NCBI RefSeq assembly: GCF_002127225.1
Contig: NZ_NFUR01000005.1
Location: 183,501 to 247,500, forward strand
DNA length: 64,000 nucleotides
From: Sphingomonas sp. IBVSS2
Lineage (GTDB): Bacteria > Pseudomonadota > Alphaproteobacteria > Sphingomonadales > Sphingomonadaceae
Reading direction: 5' to 3'
The position numbers and the translations under genes were made by a program. The notes below the pieces were generated by a model. The model made no database searches, was not told the origin of the DNA, and saw nothing but the letters and a program-made list of their open reading frames with translations. This document shows, one piece after another, positions 1 to 9,081 of the stretch (position 1 is its first letter; every line of letters begins with the position of its first letter).

Positions 1-164
1 GAGCCGGGAAAGCTGGCGCCGGCGGTCCAGCCATTGCCGTCGTTGCAGCGCTCGCTGATCGTATAGCCGTCGCTCGAATAGACGCGGATGTGCAGTGCGT
101 GCGCGCTGTCGAACCAGCTCGCGGCGCAGGTGCCGATCGGAAAGCTCGGATTGTCTCCAGACAT
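1..164 (-). CDS. Fucose-binding lectin-like protein, N-terminal fragment (cut by window edge)
   Basis: The first 54 codons of a gene that leaves the window on the left. The translation has one full repeat resembling the beta-propeller blades of the small bacterial fucose lectins RSL (Ralstonia) and BambL (Burkholderia), members of the Aleuria lectin family. The segments SW, ALHIRVYSSDG, ER and GNGWTAGAS line up with the second RSL repeat as I remember it. In RSL-type sites the Arg of IRVY and the following Glu contact fucose; both are present here. The tryptophan of the usual CWDG is replaced by Asn (CNDG). No signal peptide is visible, as in RSL. The ATG at 162-164 is supported by a purine-rich AAGGGGAGA ribosome site just upstream. 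RSL and BambL are about 90 residues with two repeats, so one more blade is expected beyond the edge. Family assignment is inference from motif similarity. Confidence 0.7.
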   Translation of the reverse strand, partial: MSGDNPSFPIGTCAASWFDSAHALHIRVYSSDGYTISERCNDGNGWTAGASFPG

Positions 165-347
165 GGGATCTCCCCTTTTGCGGCTCGCGTCCCCTGAGGC
201 GAACCGCGGGGAAGCTCCCGCGTAAGCGGCGCCCGCGCAATCGGCATTCGGTCCGGATCGGTGCGGCCCGGGCGCATCGATCTGGGTTGGTTCGGGATCG
301 CGCGCTATCTGGTAGCATCGTGCATTCGTCACGATGCCGGAGCCTGC

Positions 348-1610
348 ATGACCGCCAGCAGACAGGAAGAAACCTCGGTTGCGAAGAAGCTCGGCCCGGG
401 CCTGATCACCGGCGCGGCGGACGACGATCCCAGCGGCATCGCCACCTATTCCCAGGCCGGCGCGCAGTTCGGCTATGGGCTGATGTGGACGATGGTGCTC
501 ACCTATCCGCTGATGACGGCGGTGCAGCTGGTGAGCGCGCATATCGGCCGGGTGACCGGGCGCGGACTGGCCCGCAACATGCGCGAGGTGCTGCCGGGCT
601 GGCTGCTCACCCTGCTCGTCGCGATCCTGTTCGTCGCCAACACGATCAATATCGGCGCCGACATCGCCGCGATGGGCGACGCGGCGCAGCTGGTCCTGGG
701 CTGGGGCGACCATGGATTCACGATCTTCTTCGCGCTGCTCTGCCTGATGCTCCAGGCCTTCATCTCCTATCACCGCTACGCCCATGTGCTGAAATGGCTG
801 ACGCTGTCGCTGTTCGCCTATGTCGCGGTGATGCTGGTGGTGCATGTCGACTGGGCCGCCGCCGCGAAGGGGCTGGTGGTGCCCCGGATCGACGGCCCCC
901 AGGCGATCGCCACCGTGGTGGCGATCTTCGGCACCACGATCAGCCCCTATCTCTTCTTCTGGCAGGCCGCGCAGGAAGTGGAGGAAGTCGAGGATCATGA
1001 CGGAGCCCGGCCGCTCACCGAGGCACCCGAGCAGGCGCCCGGCGAGATCCGGCGGATGCGGATCGACACTTTCATCGGCATGGCCTTCTCCAACCTGATC
1101 GCGCTGGCGATCATCGTGGCGACCGCCGCGACGCTGCACGTGCAGGGCGTGACCAGGATCGACACCGCCGCCGACGCCGCCGAGGCGCTGAAGCCGGTGG
1201 CGGGCAATTTCGCCTTCGCGCTGTTCGCGATCGGCATCATCGGCACCGGGCTGCTCGCGGTGCCCGTGCTGGCCGGATCCGCGGCCTTTGCGGTGGGCGA
1301 CGCGCGCGGCTGGCGCAGCGGGCTGGAATATCGGGTGCGCGACGCGCCGGGCTTCTACGGCGTGATCGCGCTGGCGACGCTGCTCGGCATCGGGCTCGAC
1401 TGGTCGGGTATCCCGCCGATCCAGGCGCTGTTCTGGAGCGCCGTGGTCAATGGCTTCGCGGCGGTGCCGATCATGGCGGTGATGATGGTGATCGCAACGC
1501 GCCGCCGCGTGATGGGCGCCTTTCGCATCCATGGGCCGCTGCTCTGGTTCGGCTGGGCGGCGACGGTGGTGATGGGCGCGGCGGCGGTGGCGATGCTGGT
1601 GTGGCGGTGA
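348..1610 (+). CDS. NRAMP-family divalent metal transporter with altered metal site
   Basis: An inner-membrane protein of 420 residues with about 11 hydrophobic segments, the size and pattern of the NRAMP/MntH family, which imports Mn2+, Fe2+ or related cations with protons. In canonical members, TM1 carries DPGN and TM6 carries MPH, and these residues hold the metal. Here the TM1 motif reads DDDPSG at residues 25-30, so the Asp and Pro are kept but the Asn is gone. The TM6 motif reads TTISPY at about 196-201, so the metal-binding Met is lost. This places it among the divergent NRAMP relatives, some of which carry Mg2+. I chose the ATG at 348 because conserved sequence begins soon after it; an in-frame ATG at 261 would add 29 unconserved residues. 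Substrate is not established. Confidence 0.8.
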   Translation: MTASRQEETSVAKKLGPGLITGAADDDPSGIATYSQAGAQFGYGLMWTMVLTYPLMTAVQLVSAHIGRVTGRGLARNMREVLPGWLLTLLVAILFVANTINIGADIAAMGDAAQLVLGWGDHGFTIFFALLCLMLQAFISYHRYAHVLKWLTLSLFAYVAVMLVVHVDWAAAAKGLVVPRIDGPQAIATVVAIFGTTISPYLFFWQAAQEVEEVEDHDGARPLTEAPEQAPGEIRRMRIDTFIGMAFSNLIALAIIVATAATLHVQGVTRIDTAADAAEALKPVAGNFAFALFAIGIIGTGLLAVPVLAGSAAFAVGDARGWRSGLEYRVRDAPGFYGVIALATLLGIGLDWSGIPPIQALFWSAVVNGFAAVPIMAVMMVIATRRRVMGAFRIHGPLLWFGWAATVVMGAAAVAMLVWR

Positions 1611-1685
1611 GGCGGGGCCCGGCCCCGTCTTGTCGCCCATCCCGAAGCCGCTAAGCTCGCGCGCGGATCACGGGAGGGGGACCCA

Positions 1686-3263
1686 ATGGCGGAGCCGACG
1701 GGCAAGGACATCAAATTGGTGATCGGCGCATCGTCGCTGGGCACCATCTTCGAATGGTATGATTTCTTCATCTGGGGCACGCTGACCGCCACCGGCATCC
1801 TGCAGCACACTTTCTTCCCCGCGGGCAACGACGTGCTGGCGAGCCTGCTCGCCTGGGCGGCGTTCGCGGTCGGCTTCGGGTTCCGGCCGCTGGGCGCGGT
1901 GCTGTTCGGCTATCTGGGCGACAGGATGGGGCGGAAATACACTTTCCTCGTCACCATCACCGTGATGGGCCTGGCCACCGCCGGCATCGGCCTGGTGCCG
2001 AGCTATGCCGCGATCGGCATCGCGGCGCCGCTGCTGATCCTGCTGATGCGCGTGGCGCAGGGGCTGGCGCTGGGCGGCGAATATGGCGGCGCGGCGATCT
2101 ATGTCGCCGAGCATTCGCCGGGCGGGCGCGCCGGCTTCCATACCAGCTTCATCCAGGCGAGCGTGGTCGGCGGCTTCATCCTGAGTCTCGCGGTCGTGCT
2201 CGCCTTCAAGGCGCCGATGCCGGTCGCGACCTGGGAGGCATGGGGCTGGCGCCTGCCCTTCCTCTTCTCGATCCTGCTGCTCGCCGTGTCGCTGTGGATG
2301 CGCCTGAAGCTTTCCGAAAGCCCGGTGTTCCAGGCGATCAAGGAGGCCGGCGAGACGGCGAGCAACCCGTTCGTCGAGAGCTTCACCTATCCGGGCAACC
2401 TGTCCCGGCTCTTCGTCGCGCTGTTCGGCATCGCGGCGGGGCTGACGGTGATCTGGTACACCTCGATGTTCTCGGTGCTTTCCTTCCTCACCGGGCCGAT
2501 GCGGATGGACCCGACCACCGCGCAGCTGATCTGCGGCGGATCGGCGCTCGCCGGATGCGGCTTCTTCATCCTGTTCGGCCATTTGTCCGATCGGATCGGG
2601 CGCAAGAAGCCGATCGTGATCGGCTATGCGTTGACGCTGGTGCTGCTGTTCCCGCTGTTCTGGGCGATCGGCGGCGCGGCCAATCCAGGGCTGGCGGAAG
2701 CGGCGAAGCGTGCGCCGGTGGTCGTGCGGGGCCCCGACTGCACCTATGATCCCTTCGCCGCCAAGCAAGTGGACGCCTGTGGCCGGATCCTCGACCAGCT
2801 CTCGAAGAAGGGCATCGCCTACAAGACCGACCGGGCCGAAGCGGTGGTGGTGACGATCGGCGGCGTGCCGGTGGCGGATGCCGGCCCCGCCGGGCTCGAC
2901 GCGGCGCTCGCCGCGGCCGGCTACGAGCTCGAACGCACCGTGCCCCCGGCGGGCAATATCGCGGTGATCGTGCTGGCGATGCTGGGGCTGATGGCGCTGG
3001 CCGGCGCGACCTATGGCCCGGTCGCGGCCCTGCTCAGCGAGATGTTCCCGAGCCGGATCCGCTATTCTTCGATGTCGATCCCCTATCATCTGGGCACCGG
3101 CTATTTCGGCGGCTTCCTGCCCTTCATCAGCCAGTATATCGTCGCGCGCACCGGCGATCCCTATGCGGGGCTGTGGTACACCATCGCCGTGGTGGCGATG
3201 GCGCTGGTGGTGACGCTGCTGGGCCTGCAGGAGACGGTGGCGCCGCGCCGGGCGAGGCACTGA
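1686..3263 (+). CDS. MFS transporter, metabolite:H+ symporter (MHS) type, with soluble insertion
   Basis: A 525-residue inner-membrane permease of the major facilitator superfamily. The N-terminal FEWYDFFIWG signature, the loop motif GDRMGRKY between TM2 and TM3, and the later GHLSDRIGRKKP place it in the MHS group, which includes KgtP, ProP and ShiA and moves organic acids or osmolytes with protons. A hydrophilic stretch of about 90 residues (roughly 337-425, containing GPDCTYDPFAAKQVDACG) interrupts the C-terminal half between two membrane segments, so the protein is longer than the usual 430-440. A strong ribosome site GGAGGGGG lies 7 bases before the ATG. It sits between a metal transporter and alr in the same direction but with gaps of 63-75 nt, so common transcription is uncertain. 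Substrate unknown. Confidence 0.85.
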   Translation: MAEPTGKDIKLVIGASSLGTIFEWYDFFIWGTLTATGILQHTFFPAGNDVLASLLAWAAFAVGFGFRPLGAVLFGYLGDRMGRKYTFLVTITVMGLATAGIGLVPSYAAIGIAAPLLILLMRVAQGLALGGEYGGAAIYVAEHSPGGRAGFHTSFIQASVVGGFILSLAVVLAFKAPMPVATWEAWGWRLPFLFSILLLAVSLWMRLKLSESPVFQAIKEAGETASNPFVESFTYPGNLSRLFVALFGIAAGLTVIWYTSMFSVLSFLTGPMRMDPTTAQLICGGSALAGCGFFILFGHLSDRIGRKKPIVIGYALTLVLLFPLFWAIGGAANPGLAEAAKRAPVVVRGPDCTYDPFAAKQVDACGRILDQLSKKGIAYKTDRAEAVVVTIGGVPVADAGPAGLDAALAAAGYELERTVPPAGNIAVIVLAMLGLMALAGATYGPVAALLSEMFPSRIRYSSMSIPYHLGTGYFGGFLPFISQYIVARTGDPYAGLWYTIAVVAMALVVTLLGLQETVAPRRARH

Positions 3264-3276
3264 GGGCATACCCATC

Positions 3277-3298
3277 CCCCGCAACGGCCATTGCGGGG
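3277..3298 (+). terminator. Hairpin after MFS gene
   Basis: CCCCGCAA and TTGCGGGG form an 8-bp perfect stem with a 6-nt loop, 14 nt after the transporter stop codon. No clear T-run follows, so this may be a weak or Rho-assisted terminator. It would separate the transporter from alr. Confidence 0.5.
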
Positions 3299-3326
3299 AC
3301 CGGGCGCACCCCCTAACCGCTGCGGG

Positions 3327-4343
3327 ATGACTGCTCCCCTGCGCCTGCGGCTCGACGGTGCCGCGCTCGTTTCGAACTGGCGGCACCTGGCCAAGCTCAG
3401 CGGCACCGCTTCGTGCGGCGCGGCGATCAAGGCCAATGGCTATGGGCTCGGCGCGCGCGACGTGGCGGTCCGCCTGGCCGAGGCGGGATGCCGCGACTTC
3501 TTCGTGGCGACCTGGGCCGAGGCAGCGGCGCTCGCGGATCTGGGCGTCCCGGTATCGGTGCTGCACGGCGTGCGTGCCGAGGACCCGCTCGACGCACCCC
3601 ATGCCCGGCCGGTGCTGAGCACGGCGGCGCAGGTGCTGCGCTGGAAACCGACGGGGCGGCCCTGCGACGTGATGGTCGATACCGGCATGAACCGGCTCGG
3701 CGTCTCGGCCGAGGAGATCGGCACGGGCCTGCTCGACGGGCTGGCGATCGAGACGCTGATGAGCCATCTCGTCTCGGCCGACGAGGACGTGCCGCTCAAC
3801 GCCCGGCAGCTCGCCGCCTTTGGCGCGCTCAAAGGGCGGACGCGGGCGAAGCGCCTGAGCCTGGCCAATTCGGCGGGGATCGCGCTCGGGGCCGACTATG
3901 CCTTCGATCTCACCCGGCCGGGCATCGCGCTCTATGGCGGCCGGCAGCGGCCCGGGCACGACGCGATCCGCCAGGTCGCGACGCCGGAGGCGCAGATTCT
4001 CCAGCGCCGCCGGGTTCGTGCCGGCGAGAGCGTGGGGTACAATGCGACCTGGATCGCGCCGGCCGACACCGAAGTGGCGATCCTCAACCTCGGCTATGCG
4101 GACGGCTATCTGCGCTGCTTCTCCGGCAAGGGGTCGGCGATGGTGGCGGGCGTCGCGCTGCCGGTGATCGGTCGCGTCTCGATGGACCTTGCCGCGATCG
4201 ACCTGACGGCGCTCCCCGACCTTTGCGAGGGCGACTGGGTCGCGATGTCCTATGGCCTGCCCGAAACGGCGGTGCTGAGCGGCCTCTCGCAATATGAGTT
4301 GCTGACCGGGCTCGGCGGGCGTTTCGACCGGATCTGGGCATAA
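3327..4343 (+). CDS. alr: Alanine racemase
   Basis: A PLP enzyme of 338 residues that interconverts L- and D-alanine, supplying D-Ala for peptidoglycan. The fold-type III barrel carries the PLP lysine in AAIKANGYGLG (Lys35). The opposing catalytic tyrosine is in ESVGYNATW (Tyr238). MVDTGMNRLG and the PGIALYGG segment are further family signatures. The ATG at 3327 follows a GCGGGA ribosome site and gives the usual N-terminus; an earlier in-frame start at 3291 would add 12 residues lying in the upstream terminator region. It is the only cell-wall gene nearby and is probably transcribed alone, as it is flanked by hairpins on both sides. Confidence 0.95.
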   Translation: MTAPLRLRLDGAALVSNWRHLAKLSGTASCGAAIKANGYGLGARDVAVRLAEAGCRDFFVATWAEAAALADLGVPVSVLHGVRAEDPLDAPHARPVLSTAAQVLRWKPTGRPCDVMVDTGMNRLGVSAEEIGTGLLDGLAIETLMSHLVSADEDVPLNARQLAAFGALKGRTRAKRLSLANSAGIALGADYAFDLTRPGIALYGGRQRPGHDAIRQVATPEAQILQRRRVRAGESVGYNATWIAPADTEVAILNLGYADGYLRCFSGKGSAMVAGVALPVIGRVSMDLAAIDLTALPDLCEGDWVAMSYGLPETAVLSGLSQYELLTGLGGRFDRIWA

Positions 4344-4345
4344 GA

Positions 4346-4380
4346 AAAGGGCCGCCCTTTCGAGCGGCCCTTTCCGGTTT
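4346..4380. terminator. Bidirectional terminator between alr and TonB receptor
   Basis: AAAGGGCCGC (4346-4355) pairs perfectly with GCGGCCCTTT (4364-4373) around an 8-nt loop, followed on the plus strand by CCGGTTTTC. It lies in the 51-nt gap between two convergent genes and has A/T ends on both sides, so it can serve both. Confidence 0.85.
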
Positions 4381-4394
4381 TCAGGAGCGAAGGA

Positions 4395-7300
4395 TCAGAA
4401 GCGAACCTGGGCGCCCGCATAGAAGAAGCGGCCCGTGTTCGGGTAGATCGCATCATTGCCCGTGCCGGTCGCATCGTACGGCGGCAGTTCATTGGTGAGA
4501 TTGTCCACGCCGGCGTACAGGCGATAGTCCTTGGTCACGTTCACGCCGACCCGCACGCTCTGGTAGATGATCGGATCATAATAGATGAACGGACGCGCAT
4601 CCGGGTTGGTGGCCGAACGGCCCTGCGACGGGAAGAAGGTCTCGTAGGTGAGCCCGGAGACGATCTGCTTGCCGACATAGCGCGCATTGTAGTTCACATC
4701 GACGTTGCCCAGCTTGACGTTCGCCGTGAACTGGCCCTGCCACTTCGGATCGCCCAGCGTGCTGTCGATACGGTCGTAGCGGTTCGGCTCGGTGATGTAG
4801 CTGTAGGACAGGCGGTCCATCACATAGCTGACGATCGCACGCAGGTTGATCGCGAAATCGTCATTGAACTTGTGGTCATAGGCCACGTCGATGTCGATGC
4901 CGCGCGTCGCCAGCTTGGCGAAGTTGTAGGGCTGGTTGATGAAGCTGTTGCCGTTGCCGGCAAGCGCCAGGTTGAAGGTCGACTGGTCGATCTGACGATT
5001 CGACTGGCCGTTGAAGGTGTAGTTCTCCACGGCGTTGGAGCTGCTGCGACGGAAGACGGCGGCGCAGAAGATGTTGTTGATGCCGCTGGGATCGTCATAG
5101 CAGCGATTGATGATCGCCTGGCCGGTGAGGCCCGAGATGACGTTCTTCACGCGGACATTGTAGTAGTCGACCGAGATGCTGAAGCCCGGAACGAATTTGG
5201 GCGTGAACACCGTGCCGACCGTGAAGCTGTAGCCGCTTTCCGGCAGCAGGTTCGGGTTGCCCGAGTTGATGCCCGCCAGGCCGGCCGTCGTCTGGTTGGT
5301 CCAGGGACGGGTCACCACATTGCCCGAGACCGGATCGGTGAAGGTGATCGTGGTCGGGATACCGGCCGCGGCGCAGTTCTTCACGCGATTCGGGTTGGTC
5401 GTGATGTTGTTCGACGCGTTGGTGCCGCCGGCCTGATCGCACGGATCGGTGAAGCCGTTCTGGAAGGTGGTCGCCGCCGTCGCATAGAGGTTGCTCAGGT
5501 TGGGCGCGCGGACCGACTTCGAGAAGGTGCCGCGGAAGCGCAGGTCGCGATGCGGAGCCCAGATGACGCCGCCGTTCCACGCCCAGACCGAACCCGTGGT
5601 GCCGCCATAATCGGAGACGCGCGCGGCGCCTTCGAAGGTCAGCTCGCGGATGAGCGGCAGGTTGGCGAGCAGCGGGATGCGCAGTTCGCCATAGGCTTCC
5701 TTCACCTTCACCGCGGGCGGATCGAAGGTCGCCGCCGGGTTGAGGAAGGTCTGGCCCGACGCGGTGATCGGATCCTGGCCCGAGAAGGCGTCCTCACGGC
5801 GATACTCGCCGCCGATCGCGAAGCCGACCGGGCCGCCCGGCAGGCTGAACAATCCGCTCGAATCGCCCGACACGAAGGCCGTGAAATCGAGCTGCTCGGC
5901 CCATTGATTGCGAGTCGAGGTATGCAGGATGTAGTTCAGCGCGCGCTGATCGTAGCGCTTCTCGCCGAACAGGTTGATCGGGTAGCAGGCCGCATCGTCA
6001 TTGGTCGTGCTGGCGTCGGCATTGACGCCGCAGACCACCTTCTGGCCCGCATCGTTGAGCACGAAGTTCGAGCCCGTATAGCCGGCGGGCGCAAGCACCG
6101 CGTTCGCCGCGCGGTTGAACTGGGTGACCAGCACGTTGCCGCCGGTGCGATAGGTGTTCTCGGTGCGGCCATAGTTGGCGGCGACTTCGTACCGCAGGTT
6201 GCCGGTGTCGCTGAGATCGCCGCCGACGCCGATGACGCCGCGATAGGTCTTGCGATTGTGGAACTCGGCGCGGGTGCCGAGGTCGTTGTTGAAGCGGTTG
6301 AGCGTGAAGCTCGTCGCCCCCGGCGCCAGGATCGTCGTCAGCGTGTTGCGCGCGGACGTCGTCAGGAACGGGTTGTTGACGCTGAAGGTCGAGCTCAGCG
6401 TGCCGCCGGTGAAGCTCGGCTGCACCGACTGCTGGTGCACCTTGACCTGCGAATAGGTCAGCTCGACGAACGGCCGGAAGGCGCGCGAGAAGTCGCCGTT
6501 GATCAGCAGGTTGCCGACGATGCGGTCCTGGCTCGGCATGAGCATGGCGCCTTCGACGCCCGAAGCCGACTTGCCGAACAGGATGCCGCCGCCGATCGCG
6601 CGATTGTCGGTCATGCCCGTGGTGGAGGGCGAGTCCTTGATCAGCGAGCCATCGGGCTCGAACATGTAGTTATAGGCGATCGGGCTGCCGGTCGGCGAAT
6701 TCTGGCCGGTGCAGATCGCCGCGCGCTGTGCCGCATTGGCCGCGGTCGCGGTCGACGGGCAGGCGGTGATGACGGTGCCGCCGATCGAGCGGTTGCCGAA
6801 CACGACGCCGCGCGGAACGAAGGCGGTGTTCGGGATGCCGTCGAAATTGCGGTTCGGCGCGGTGGTGATCTGCGAGGTGATGAAGCCCGGCGTGCCGCCA
6901 TAGGCACCCAGATAGTCGCGATCGGCATAATAGAGCTCGTTCGCATGGGTGTATTCGGCCGAGGCGGTGATGTTCAGGCGGCCGTCCATCAGGTTCTTGC
7001 CGGCGAGCGCGCTGACCAGATAGGTGCCGCGGTCGCCATAGGTGCTGATGCCGCTCTGCGCGCGGACGCGCACGCCGTCATAGTCGCGGCGCAGGATGAA
7101 GTTGGCGACGCCCGCGATGGCGTCCGAACCGTAGATGGCCGACTGGCCGCCGGTCACGGTCTCGATGCGGTCGACGAGGTCGTAGGGAATGGTGCTGACG
7201 TCGGGCGTGTAGCTGCCCGGCACGGCCGAGACGACGCGGCGGCCGTTGATCAGGGTCAGCGTGCGCGAGGTGCCGAGGCCGCGCAGATCGAGCAGGCTGA

Positions 7301-7622
7301 GGCCGGCGGTGCCGATCGAGCCGGTCGAGTTCGCCTGGCTGAAGGTCGAGCGGAACTGCGGCAGCTGGTTGAGCGCGTCGCCGAGCGACACGTCGCCACG
7401 GGTGCCCAGCAGCTGCGTTGCCGTGATCGTCTGCACCGGCACGGCGGCGTCGATCGTGTTGCGGATGCGGATGCGCGAACCGGTGACGACGATTTCCTCG
7501 TCCTGGGCCTTTTCGGTCTGGTTCGTGGCCGGTGCCTGTTGCGAATCCTGGGCGAAGGCGGCCGGCGTTGCCAATAGCGACCCGGCGAGCGCCGTCGCGC
7601 TCAGCAAGTGAGATATTTTCAT
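4395..7622 (-). CDS. TonB-dependent outer-membrane receptor
   Basis: A 1075-residue outer-membrane active transporter driven by TonB-ExbBD. The signal peptide (KISHLLSATALAGSLLATPA then AFAQ) is followed by a TonB-box-like EEIVVTGSRI near residues 43-52. The plug domain holds the segment TLTLINGRRV and the TIPYDLVDRIETVTGG motif. The C-terminal barrel ends in a typical aromatic strand, AGAQVRF. The length and the TSRTLTLINGRR type are common among the many large receptors of sphingomonads, which carry plant glycans, peptides or siderophores; the substrate here cannot be read. The ATG at 7620-7622 starts the signal peptide. It lies downstream of phaA on the same strand but is separated from it by 242 nt with a hairpin and inverted repeats, so it probably has its own promoter. 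Confidence 0.93.
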   Translation of the reverse strand: MKISHLLSATALAGSLLATPAAFAQDSQQAPATNQTEKAQDEEIVVTGSRIRIRNTIDAAVPVQTITATQLLGTRGDVSLGDALNQLPQFRSTFSQANSTGSIGTAGLSLLDLRGLGTSRTLTLINGRRVVSAVPGSYTPDVSTIPYDLVDRIETVTGGQSAIYGSDAIAGVANFILRRDYDGVRVRAQSGISTYGDRGTYLVSALAGKNLMDGRLNITASAEYTHANELYYADRDYLGAYGGTPGFITSQITTAPNRNFDGIPNTAFVPRGVVFGNRSIGGTVITACPSTATAANAAQRAAICTGQNSPTGSPIAYNYMFEPDGSLIKDSPSTTGMTDNRAIGGGILFGKSASGVEGAMLMPSQDRIVGNLLINGDFSRAFRPFVELTYSQVKVHQQSVQPSFTGGTLSSTFSVNNPFLTTSARNTLTTILAPGATSFTLNRFNNDLGTRAEFHNRKTYRGVIGVGGDLSDTGNLRYEVAANYGRTENTYRTGGNVLVTQFNRAANAVLAPAGYTGSNFVLNDAGQKVVCGVNADASTTNDDAACYPINLFGEKRYDQRALNYILHTSTRNQWAEQLDFTAFVSGDSSGLFSLPGGPVGFAIGGEYRREDAFSGQDPITASGQTFLNPAATFDPPAVKVKEAYGELRIPLLANLPLIRELTFEGAARVSDYGGTTGSVWAWNGGVIWAPHRDLRFRGTFSKSVRAPNLSNLYATAATTFQNGFTDPCDQAGGTNASNNITTNPNRVKNCAAAGIPTTITFTDPVSGNVVTRPWTNQTTAGLAGINSGNPNLLPESGYSFTVGTVFTPKFVPGFSISVDYYNVRVKNVISGLTGQAIINRCYDDPSGINNIFCAAVFRRSSSNAVENYTFNGQSNRQIDQSTFNLALAGNGNSFINQPYNFAKLATRGIDIDVAYDHKFNDDFAINLRAIVSYVMDRLSYSYITEPNRYDRIDSTLGDPKWQGQFTANVKLGNVDVNYNARYVGKQIVSGLTYETFFPSQGRSATNPDARPFIYYDPIIYQSVRVGVNVTKDYRLYAGVDNLTNELPPYDATGTGNDAIYPNTGRFFYAGAQVRF

Positions 7623-7751
7623 TGGTTCTTTTGCCCCTCGAGCGGAATGCCCGAAGGGGGGAATGAGCCGGACGTGTTTCTGCACCGCAAGGGCCGGACA
7701 TATTGCCCGGCGCAATTGTGTCGGCGGTGTTGCAAAAAAGAGACTATGACG

Positions 7752-7790
7752 CGCGCCAAATTTCAAACTGGCGCGGGTTAATGTAACATT
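7752..7790 (-). promoter_or_regulatory. Inverted repeats upstream of TonB receptor
   Basis: Two dyads lie 130-170 bases before the receptor start. CGCGCCA at 7752-7758 pairs with TGGCGCG at 7769-7775. AATGT-A-ACATT at 7780-7790 is an 11-base palindrome. They occupy the only long AT-richer stretch in the 242-nt gap and are placed where an operator for the receptor would be expected. No regulator is known for them. Confidence 0.4.
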
Positions 7791-7799
7791 CAGAATGTG

Positions 7800-7823
7800 C
7801 CTTAGCGTTTCAACACGCTAAGG
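7800..7823 (-). terminator. Hairpin after phaA
   Basis: CCTTAGCG pairs with CGCTAAGG across an 8-nt loop, about 40 nt beyond the acetyltransferase stop codon on the minus strand. There is no T-run, but the perfect 8-bp stem and its position suggest the 3' end of the pha transcript. Confidence 0.5.
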
Positions 7824-7864
7824 CCCCATTCGTCAGAAACATTTCGTAATGCGACGAAAGCCGC

Positions 7865-9046
7865 TCAGCGCTCGACGCACATGGCGATTCCCATGCCCCC
7901 GCCGATGCAGAGCGTGGCCAGGCCCTTCTTCGCATCGCGCTTCGCCATCTCGTAGATCAGGGTGGTGAGCACGCGGGCGCCCGAAGCGCCGATCGGATGG
8001 CCGATGGCGATCGCGCCGCCATTGACGTTCACCTTGCTCGCGTCCCAGCCCAGTTCCTTGCCCACCGACAGCGCCTGCGCGGCAAAGGCTTCGTTCGCTT
8101 CGATCAGGTCGAGGTCGGCGATGGTCCAGCCGGCCTTTTCCAGCGCCTTCCGCGACGCGGGAACCGGGCCGATGCCCATGATCGACGGGTCGACGCCGGC
8201 AGTGGCCCAGCTGCGGATCGTCGCGAGGATCGGCGCGCCGCGCTTCTCGGCCTCGGCGCGCGACATCACCACCAGCGCGGCGGCGCCGTCGTTGAGGCCC
8301 GATGCGTTGGCGGCAGTGACGGTGCCGTCCTTCTTGAAGGCCGGGCGCAGGCCCGCGACGCTCTCCACCGTGGCGCCGGCGCGGATATATTCGTCGTCGG
8401 CGACGATGGTGTCGCCCTTGCGGCCCTTGATCGTGACCGGGGCGATCTCGTCCTTGAAGCGGCCGGCGGCGCGGGCGGCTTCGGCCTTGTTCTGGCTGGC
8501 GACGGCGAATTCGTCCTGCTCGGCGCGGGTGACCTGATATTGCTCGGCCAGGTTCTCGGCGGTGATGCCCATGTGATAGCCGTTGAACACGTCGGTCAGG
8601 CCGTCCTTGATCATCGTGTCGACCAGGGCGACATCGCCCATCTTGGCGCCGGCACGCAGCGCCTGGGCGTGGTTGGCGAGCGACATGCTCTCCTGGCCGC
8701 CGGCGACGATGATGGTCGAATCGCCGGTCTGGATCGCCTGGGCGGCGAGCGCCACGGCGCGCAGGCCCGAGCCGCAGACCTGCTGCACGCTCCATGCGGG
8801 CACTTCCTTGGGCACGCCCGCGGCCATCGAGGCCTGGCGGGCGGGGTTCTGGCCCTGCGCGGCGGTGAGCACCTGGCCAAGGATGACTTCGCTGACTTCC
8901 TCGCCCTTCACGCCGGCCTGTTCCAGCGCCGCCTCGATCGCGATGCGGCCCAGCTCGTGCGCGGGGGTGCTGCCGAAAGCGCCGAGGAAGCTGCCCACGG
9001 GGGTGCGCTTGGCGGCGGTGATGACGACGTCGGTCGGGTTGGCCAT
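7865..9046 (-). CDS. phaA: Acetyl-CoA C-acetyltransferase (beta-ketothiolase)
   Basis: A 393-residue cytosolic thiolase that condenses two acetyl-CoA to acetoacetyl-CoA, the first step of polyhydroxybutyrate synthesis, or runs in reverse in degradation. The nucleophile Cys91 lies in [10 protein letters not shown]. His350 lies in [14 protein letters not shown] and Cys380 in LCIGGGMG, completing the biosynthetic-thiolase triad. The ATG at 9044-9046 begins the standard N-terminus. The gene follows the PHA-synthase-like hydrolase by 35 nt on the same strand, with phaR diverging beyond, so a role in PHA metabolism is likely. A general atoB-like function in fatty-acid or amino-acid catabolism cannot be excluded. 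No phaB reductase is in the window. Confidence 0.93.
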   Translation of the reverse strand: MANPTDVVITAAKRTPVGSFLGAFGSTPAHELGRIAIEAALEQAGVKGEEVSEVILGQVLTAAQGQNPARQASMAAGVPKEVPAWSVQQVCGSGLRAVALAAQAIQTGDSTIIVAGGQESMSLANHAQALRAGAKMGDVALVDTMIKDGLTDVFNGYHMGITAENLAEQYQVTRAEQDEFAVASQNKAEAARAAGRFKDEIAPVTIKGRKGDTIVADDEYIRAGATVESVAGLRPAFKKDGTVTAANASGLNDGAAALVVMSRAEAEKRGAPILATIRSWATAGVDPSIMGIGPVPASRKALEKAGWTIADLDLIEANEAFAAQALSVGKELGWDASKVNVNGGAIAIGHPIGASGARVLTTLIYEMAKRDAKKGLATLCIGGGMGIAMCVER

Positions 9047-9081
9047 GGGAAACGACTCCTGCGGTCTCTGATAGTCGCGGG

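Noticed and set aside
1668..4292. Very long open frame on the minus strand opposite the MFS and alr genes
   Set aside because: The composition is Arg/His/Gln-rich, with no domain, and the plus strand carries clear transporter and racemase motifs. This is a GC-driven shadow frame.
4872..7577. Long plus-strand open frame opposite the TonB receptor
   Set aside because: Low-complexity Arg/Gly/Val sequence without motifs; the receptor on the other strand has a signal peptide, plug and barrel.
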